Of a stretch of DNA of 11,159 nucleotides, positions 6,765-11,159 are shown piece by piece. The notes beneath the pieces are model-generated. The model did no database searches. It saw only the letters and a list, made by a program, of their open reading frames with translations, and had not been told where the DNA came from. This DNA is from DAOVQB01 sp023128935 (GTDB lineage Bacteria; Eisenbacteria; RBG-16-71-46; CAIMUX01; WJJG01): assembly GCA_030628905.1 (NCBI GenBank), contig DAOVQB010000148.1:1-11159 (forward strand). Direction: 5' to 3'. Position 1 is the first letter of the stretch; each line of letters starts with the position of its first letter. The translations under genes were made by a program, and so were the position numbers.

Positions 6765-7254
6765 CTTCAGTAACCTTTCTTTTGAAGGGAGCCTTGCCGC
6801 ACCACAAGCAACAGCCCTCCGTCATGAATTATCCGACCCGAGAACTTCCTTTACGGATCTGCCTGGAAGAACCAGTGTACCTTCTTGAAGTTGCCATCAG
6901 CCTCTGGGAACACCAATAGGTGGTCGAGAGGAGGGATGAAACCAAGCCGGAAACCGGTAGGCCCTCGCATTGACAAACCCGAAGTGCGGAATGGGACTGG
7001 CTGGTGATCATCTCCTTACCAAGCCATGAACTCAGGTAACCTAGGTGCCTCTGCGGGATTCACAGACTAACCCCAATAACACCATAGCAAAGGATCGTCT
7101 AGTGAACCTCACTTGTCCACAAGAATCTTTCCCAGATAACAGATAGGGGGCAAGAATCTTACCCGGGTGGCTGGCGTGGGGCAGAGGAAAATGACTGCCA
7201 AGGAGGTCCATAGATCCTGAGCCCACACCAGTATCCATCTTCTAGTGCCCCGTT
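6765..7254. other. Gene-poor region between radC and the RRM gene
   Basis: About 490 bp without a confident gene. Two short minus-strand frames (6829-7011 and 7041-7238) have no ribosome-binding site and resemble nothing I know. A third minus-strand frame (7015-6851) reads more like protein and is listed separately. A 10-bp string (CAAGAATCTT) occurs at 7120-7129 and again at 7151-7160. A 13-bp tandem duplication covers the radC stop. I find no tRNA or known structured RNA. Confidence 0.55.
6851..7015 (-). other. Short protein-like open frame, possible gene remnant
   Basis: Between stops at 7016-7018 and 6851-6853, the minus strand reads 54 codons that look protein-like, including TGFRLGFIPPLDHLLVF and then DGNFKKVHWFFQ, ending QADP before TAA. 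An ATG at 6970 would give a 39-residue product, but it has no clear ribosome-binding site. I do not recognise a family. It may be chance, a tiny gene, or the tail of a decayed gene. Confidence 0.18.
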
Positions 7255-7265
7255 CTAGTGCCCCG
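7240..7265. repeat. 13-bp tandem duplication over the radC stop codon
   Basis: TTCTAGTGCCCCG occurs at 7240-7252 and again directly at 7253-7265. The second copy contains the radC stop (TAG on the minus strand, 7257-7255). The duplication therefore repeats the last codons and stop of radC just downstream, leaving the protein end unchanged. Confidence 0.9.
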
Positions 7266-7941
7266 CAGATCCTAACAGACCCTCCTCCCTGAACGAGAAG
7301 TAGCGCTCGCCGGCCAGAATCACGTGGTCGAGCACTCGAATTCCAACCAGTTCCCCGACTTCCACAAGCCGGGATGTGATCTCAATGTCGTCAGCGCTGG
7401 GGGATGGATCCCCGGATGGGTGGTTGTGAACAAGGATCAGGTTCGCGCTGCCTTCACTAATCGCGCGTCTAAAGACCTCCCGCGGATGAACGAGGCTTGC
7501 ATTCAAGGTTCCCATGCTCACTACTTCCAGGAAACTCGGCACATGCCGCGTTGTGAGGTGAATGGCCAGGAAGTGCTCCTTGTCCGCAGTCGCGTAGTTT
7601 TGCGCATACGCCTGTACATGCTTGGGCGATGAAAGCACACGGCAACTGCTCCCCCGCAATGCCCGGCTCCCCAGCTCGAGGGAGGCCAGCAGGCGCACTG
7701 CCTTGCCCTCCCCCGCCAATGAGCGCACCCGCCGGGGGCTAAGCCGCTTAAGTAGTGCCGCAGAACCCCCATCCAGGAGGCGATCGGCCAGCACCATCTC
7801 GTCCGATCCCGTATCGGAGTCGCTCAAGACAATGGCCAGCAGCTCCAGATCGCTCATCGCAGTGGGGTTGCATGACGATGAGGTTCCAGACTTGAGCAAC
7901 TCACCCACCTGCAAGTAACAACCCTGTGTCCGGTTTCTCAC
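7255..7941 (-). CDS. radC: RadC family JAB/MPN-domain protein
   Basis: The protein has 228 residues from a GTG start. The N-terminal part is a degenerate helix-hairpin-helix region (MSDLELLAIVL from residue 29, then AGEGKAVRLLASLELG). The C-terminal part is a JAB1/MPN metalloprotease-like domain: GTLNASLVHPREVFRRAI, then the JAMM motif in HNHPSGDPSPSADD with His172, His174, Ser182 and Asp185, then LDHVILAG and YFSFREEG. The family is widespread and was named for DNA repair, but its reaction and substrate remain unproven. The start at 7941 is chosen because AGGAGG sits 6 nt upstream; a longer TTG-started frame from 7977 has no such site. It lies 65 nt after ftsY and is probably the last gene of the operon. 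The N-terminal half is less conserved than usual. Confidence 0.92.
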   Translation of the reverse strand: MRNRTQGCYLQVGELLKSGTSSSCNPTAMSDLELLAIVLSDSDTGSDEMVLADRLLDGGSAALLKRLSPRRVRSLAGEGKAVRLLASLELGSRALRGSSCRVLSSPKHVQAYAQNYATADKEHFLAIHLTTRHVPSFLEVVSMGTLNASLVHPREVFRRAISEGSANLILVHNHPSGDPSPSADDIEITSRLVEVGELVGIRVLDHVILAGERYFSFREEGLLGSAGH

Positions 7942-7947
7942 ATGTAG

Positions 7948-7953
7948 CCTCCT
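7948..7953 (-). promoter_or_regulatory. Ribosome-binding site that fixes the radC start
   Basis: A perfect AGGAGG on the minus strand is followed by CTACATGTGAGA. The GTG at 7941 is 6 nt away and in frame with radC. An ATG two bases earlier (7943) is 4 nt away but meets TGA as its next codon. So this site serves both a start-stop pair and the radC start. Confidence 0.75.
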
Positions 7954-8006
7954 GAGAGAGAATGGATAGCAATGCAAATGCCACGGGTACCCCTCTCAAG
8001 AGACGA

Positions 8007-8984
8007 TCAATCGCTCACCTCCATCGGTTCCAGGAGTGCTTTCGCGAAGCTCACTGGCTGGAACTCCTCCAAATCCTCGATGCCCTCGCCCAAACCCACG
8101 TAGCGCACGGGGACACCTAGCTTGTTCGATACAGCGAGGATGACCCCCCCCTTGGCGCTCCCGTCCAGTTTGGCCAGGAGGATACCGGTGACTCCGGCAG
8201 CGTCAGAAAAATGGCGCACCTGCGACAGGGCGTTCTGGCCAACGGTCGCATCCAGCACCAGGAGCGTTTCGTGGGGAGCCCCGGGCTGGGCCTTCCCGAT
8301 CACCCGGCGGATCTTGGACAGCTCACCCATCAGGTTCGCATTGGTCTGGAGCCTCCCGGCGGTGTCGACGAACACCACCCCCGCCCCACGCGCCTGCCCG
8401 GCACGCACACCGTCAAAGGCCACGGCGGCCGGATCACTGCCGCTTTGACTGCGGATAATCTCGGCTCCGGCACGATTAGCCCAAATGTCAAGCTGCTCCA
8501 GCGCAGCAGCGCGGAAGGTATCACACGCTACGACCAGGGGCTTCAGGCCCTCCTGCTTAGAGCGCCAGGCGAGCTTGCCAATCGATGTAGTCTTCCCGCA
8601 TCCGTTGACCCCCACGACCAGAACCACGCGCGGCTGGCCCCCGCGCGAACCCGGCAGATCATGCTCCTGCACACCACCTGGGCCGGAGCCATCCGGGGTG
8701 GCTGCCATACCAGTGGTGAGGATCCCGGTGATCACCTCCTCCATCAGCCCCTGGCCCTCTGACGCCTCGGTCACACCACGTTCGGACGCCAGTTCGCGGA
8801 GCCGATCCGCGATCTGCGCCGCTGTCTCAGGCCCCACGTCCGAGAGAAGAAGCACCTCCTCGAGCCGCTCGAGTAGGGTCTCGTCAAGCTTGCCTCCGCC
8901 GCCAAACACCTGCGCCATGCCTTCAGCCAGGACGCTGCGTGTTTTCCCGATGCGAACGGCCACCTTCCTCCATATAGAGACCAT
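8007..8984 (-). CDS. ftsY: Signal recognition particle receptor FtsY
   Basis: This is an SRP-type GTPase of 325 residues. With Ffh and SRP RNA it brings ribosomes making membrane proteins to the inner membrane. Residues 1-90 are the four-helix N domain (LLERLEEVLLLSDVGPETA). The G domain follows with G1 GVNGCGKTT (125-133), DTFRAAALEQL (155-165), DTAGR (207-211), AKLDGSAKGG (271-280) and GLGEGIEDLEEF near the end. The long acidic A domain of E. coli FtsY is absent, as in many bacteria. A Gly/Pro-rich stretch (about 94-117) between N and G domains looks like an added linker. G1 has Cys where Val or Thr is more usual. The start has AAAGGGG 6 nt upstream. It sits 47 nt after nrdR. Confidence 0.96.
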   Translation of the reverse strand: MVSIWRKVAVRIGKTRSVLAEGMAQVFGGGGKLDETLLERLEEVLLLSDVGPETAAQIADRLRELASERGVTEASEGQGLMEEVITGILTTGMAATPDGSGPGGVQEHDLPGSRGGQPRVVLVVGVNGCGKTTSIGKLAWRSKQEGLKPLVVACDTFRAAALEQLDIWANRAGAEIIRSQSGSDPAAVAFDGVRAGQARGAGVVFVDTAGRLQTNANLMGELSKIRRVIGKAQPGAPHETLLVLDATVGQNALSQVRHFSDAAGVTGILLAKLDGSAKGGVILAVSNKLGVPVRYVGLGEGIEDLEEFQPVSFAKALLEPMEVSD

Positions 8985-9031
8985 CTCGTTCCCCTTTGCC
9001 TGCTGCCCGCACTTAGGGCCCGCGCAAGCCC

Positions 9032-9487
9032 TCAGTGCTGTCCAGCGATGCCCTCTACGATCTCCACGAACTCCTGAATACTCTCGAAGCGGCGATAGAC
9101 TGAGGCAAAACGAACATAGGCCACTGGATCCAGTTCCCGCAGTTCATCCATAACCAACCGGCCGATCTCGCGAGCTTCTACCTCCTCGCCTCCCGAGCTG
9201 TGCAACCTGCTCTCGATCCGGTCCACAACGGCTTCGATCTCCTCCGCCGAGAGGGACCGCTTCTGGCCGGCCCTAAAAATCCCCTGCTTCACCTTGTCGC
9301 GCTGGTAGGGTTCCCGGCGGCCATCGCGCTTCACCACCAGCAGCGCAACTGCATCCACATATTCGTATGTTGTGAATCGGTGCGCGCAGCCAAGGCACTC
9401 GCGGCGCCTTCTGACGCCCTTACCATCCCGCACAGCACGCGAATCGATGACACGGTCCTCTTCGTGACCGCAGCGGGGACAACGCAT
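9032..9487 (-). CDS. nrdR: Transcriptional repressor NrdR
   Basis: The 151-residue protein matches the usual NrdR length. Residues 1-45 hold a zinc ribbon with Cys3, Cys6, Cys31 and Cys34 (MRCPRCG and ECLGCAHRFTTYE). The rest is an ATP-cone (KRDGRREPYQRDKVKQGIFRA and on to YVRFASVYRRF). NrdR senses ATP/dATP and represses ribonucleotide reductase genes by binding NrdR boxes. No nrd gene is in the window, and I saw no clear NrdR box here. The ribosome-binding site GAGGGGGG lies inside the end of birA, and only 3 nt separate the two genes, suggesting coupled translation. Confidence 0.97.
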   Translation of the reverse strand: MRCPRCGHEEDRVIDSRAVRDGKGVRRRRECLGCAHRFTTYEYVDAVALLVVKRDGRREPYQRDKVKQGIFRAGQKRSLSAEEIEAVVDRIESRLHSSGGEEVEAREIGRLVMDELRELDPVAYVRFASVYRRFESIQEFVEIVEGIAGQH

Positions 9488-9490
9488 TGT

Positions 9491-10399
9491 TCACTTTCCC
9501 CCCTCAATTGGCGGATCGATCTCGAGCAGCACCCCACTGGAAACCGTCACACGCCCTGCTCCAGTTCCGGCGCCCTCGGTCTCGCCGGCGGAATTCTCCC
9601 ACTCGCTCACCGCGCGACTCGCATCCAGAGGTTCGAGAATCAGCTCACCCAGGACCCCGATGTCGCAGACCCTACCCCTCACGCTGGACTCCTGTCTGCC
9701 GGACACCCCCCCCAACTGCCGCACGCAGACCGTCCGGCCCATCAGAAGCGAGGCTTCGCGCAGCGCGGCGCGGATCTCCTCGCCCGCGCCCTCCTCAAAG
9801 CGCTCCAGCCATCTGGCCAGGGCTTCGAGGAATGCTTCAAGAAAACACCCCCGCGGCCTCAGTTGCCCAGTCTCGGTCAGGATCGAACCCGCCCGGTCGC
9901 GGAGTTCCGGGGGGAAGTCCGTGACCCTCTGGCCAACATTTAGCCCCACACCCAGCACAACCGCGTCTCCGGGACCCACATCCGCCAGGATTCCGGCCAA
10001 CTTCCGGCCCCTATGGATCAAGTCATTCGGCCACTTGAGCGCGCAGAGAAGTCCGGCCCCTACCTCCACCGCTTCTCGCAGTGCGAGGGCCGCCAGAGAC
10101 GTCACTAGCGGCCACTCCTGCGCGGGTCTTTGCAGGCCCACGACCATACTCAGCCAGAGGCCCGCGTGGCGAGGAGAAAACCAGCTGCGACCCATCCGCC
10201 CCCGTCCGGCCGTTTGAGTGTCGGCGAGAACCAGCAGTCCAGGCCCCTCTGATACCGCAAGTTCGCGAGCCAGGCACTGCGTGGAATCGATCTGCGCATG
10301 CCAAACCCAACGGCGGACAAGGGGCGATGCCGCCAGGATCCGTATGGTTTCCTCACGGGGCAGATCGAGCAGGAATTCGCCGGCCCCCGGAGCGCTCAT
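9491..10399 (-). CDS. birA: Biotin--[biotin carboxyl carrier protein] ligase, without DNA-binding domain
   Basis: This cytoplasmic enzyme of 302 residues activates biotin with ATP to biotinyl-AMP and attaches it to the carrier protein of acetyl-CoA carboxylase and similar enzymes. Seen motifs are DSTQ (38-41), the biotinyl-AMP loop QTAGRGRMGRSW (62-73), KWPNDL (122-127), GRKLAGIL with the catalytic-type Lys133, and GVGLNV (150-155). A C-terminal domain follows from about 235, ending in a low-complexity stretch (about 262-285, rich in Gly, Glu and Ala). The N-terminal winged-helix of E. coli BirA is missing, so it is the enzyme-only type and should not act as a repressor. It starts inside the nadC stop (ATGA overlap), with GGGAGG about 10 nt upstream. 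Confidence 0.95.
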   Translation of the reverse strand: MSAPGAGEFLLDLPREETIRILAASPLVRRWVWHAQIDSTQCLARELAVSEGPGLLVLADTQTAGRGRMGRSWFSPRHAGLWLSMVVGLQRPAQEWPLVTSLAALALREAVEVGAGLLCALKWPNDLIHRGRKLAGILADVGPGDAVVLGVGLNVGQRVTDFPPELRDRAGSILTETGQLRPRGCFLEAFLEALARWLERFEEGAGEEIRAALREASLLMGRTVCVRQLGGVSGRQESSVRGRVCDIGVLGELILEPLDASRAVSEWENSAGETEGAGTGAGRVTVSSGVLLEIDPPIEGGK

Positions 10400-11159
10400 C
10401 TCAGGTGTGCCTCCCGCTCAAGATCGAGAGAGATATCCAGGGCCCGCGCCGAGTGGGTCAAGCTTCCAATGGAGATGAAATCGACCCCCGGCTGCCCGTA
10501 GGCAGCAACTGTCTCCAGAGTAACGCCCCCGGAGACTTCGATCTCGATCCGGCGGCCGGTCTCCCGCTCGCTTTGGCGCAAGATCCCGACTGCACGAGTG
10601 ATTTCCTCGGGTGTGAAGTTGTCCAGCAGCAGTCGATCCACGGGCGATCCCACAGCGTGGCCGATCTCGGAGAGACTACGCAGTTCCAGCACCACCTGTA
10701 CATCCGGCCGCGCGTGGGAGAGGATCTCCAGTGCACGCGCGATCCCACCGACGGCCACGATGTGATTGTCCTTGATCATCACGGCGTCGAACAGACCCAT
10801 GCGGTGGTTTGCTCCGCCACCATGTCGCACGGCGCACTTCTCGAGCAGGCGCATCCCCGGGGTGGTCTTGCGGGTATCCAGGATCTGCACGCCGGTTCCG
10901 CGAATGCGCGCCACGAAAGCCGCGGTCTGCGTCGCGATTCCCGAGAGATGCTGTAGGAAGTTGAGCGCCAGGCGCTCTGCGAGGAGGATTGAGCGCACCG
11001 AGCCACTGACGGCAGCCACCACCAAGCCCTCCTCGACGGCATCGCCGTCGGCCGCGCGCGGCGCGAAAGCCAGCCCGTCGTCGGCCTGCCGGAAGACCTC
11101 CTGCGCCACGCGGAGCCCGGAGAGCACGCCGCTGCGCTTGACACGGATGAGCCCGCGCC
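10396..11159 (-). CDS. nadC: Nicotinate-nucleotide pyrophosphorylase (quinolinate phosphoribosyltransferase), 5' end cut by the window
   Basis: This enzyme turns quinolinate and PRPP into nicotinate mononucleotide, CO2 and pyrophosphate in de novo NAD synthesis. About 253 residues are visible; family members have roughly 280-290, so about 30-40 N-terminal residues lie beyond the right edge. Family motifs are ERLALNFLQHLSGIAT, DTRKTTPGMRLLEKCAVRHG with GGANHRMGLFDAVMIKDNHI, then EVSGGVTL and DFISIGSLTHSARALD. The frame is open through the window end with family-like sequence (RVKRSGVLSGLRVAQEVF), so the GTG at 11127 is not the real start. nadA and nadB are not in view. It overlaps birA by 4 bp and heads the visible operon. 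Confidence 0.96.
   Translation of the reverse strand, partial: RGLIRVKRSGVLSGLRVAQEVFRQADDGLAFAPRAADGDAVEEGLVVAAVSGSVRSILLAERLALNFLQHLSGIATQTAAFVARIRGTGVQILDTRKTTPGMRLLEKCAVRHGGGANHRMGLFDAVMIKDNHIVAVGGIARALEILSHARPDVQVVLELRSLSEIGHAVGSPVDRLLLDNFTPEEITRAVGILRQSERETGRRIEIEVSGGVTLETVAAYGQPGVDFISIGSLTHSARALDISLDLEREAHLR

Noticed and set aside
7041..7238. Minus-strand 65-codon frame just after radC
   Set aside because: There is no ribosome-binding site before its ATG, no recognisable motif, and it lies in a stretch with no other sign of coding.
8141..8150. Runs of C in ftsY and near 9706 in birA as possible frameshift sites
   Set aside because: Both reading frames continue with family motifs on each side of the runs, so there is no sign of an actual frameshift.

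Overview
The window comes from a GC-rich bacterial chromosome. The best clue to the lineage is the large secreted cysteine protease at 3221-5707. It ends in a FlgD-like/type-A sorting-type domain (PNPFSPGG... ending RKLVLTR), which is common in secreted proteins of FCB-group candidate phyla such as Eisenbacteria, Krumholzibacteriota or Latescibacterota. That placement is inference from domain style only. I see no phage, transposase, CRISPR array, toxin-antitoxin pair or defence locus.

Layout from left to right. Positions 1-938 hold no convincing gene but carry four separate tandem repeats with units of about 28-35 bp, a candidate sigma-70-type promoter, and the leader of the next gene. Positions 939-2735 (+) encode a lactate permease family (LldP/LctP) transporter with an extra cleavable-looking signal peptide. 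Positions 2732-3124 (-) are the 3' end only of a class V aminotransferase, broken on its 5' side at a perfect GC-rich palindrome. Positions 3221-5707 (-) encode the secreted papain-family protease, with a good -35/-10 promoter at 5950-5978. Positions 6064-6375 (+) are the 3' end only of a TldE/PmbA-type gene, also missing its 5' side. Positions 6468-6764 (-) encode a small RRM RNA-binding protein with a hairpin terminator. Positions 6765-7254 have no confident gene. From 7255 to the right edge all genes are on the minus strand and tightly packed in transcription order nadC, birA, nrdR, ftsY, radC.

The right-hand cluster looks like one housekeeping operon. nadC and birA overlap by ATGA, birA and nrdR are 3 nt apart, nrdR and ftsY 47 nt, and ftsY and radC 65 nt using the radC start chosen here. 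It joins NAD synthesis, biotin loading, control of ribonucleotide reductase genes, membrane protein targeting and a RadC JAB-domain protein.

The most interesting structural observation is that the two broken genes point away from the protease and have both lost the 5' parts that face it. The simplest reading is that a segment carrying the protease replaced the 5' halves of two formerly divergent genes. No wholly new molecular system is evident, and I do not claim one.
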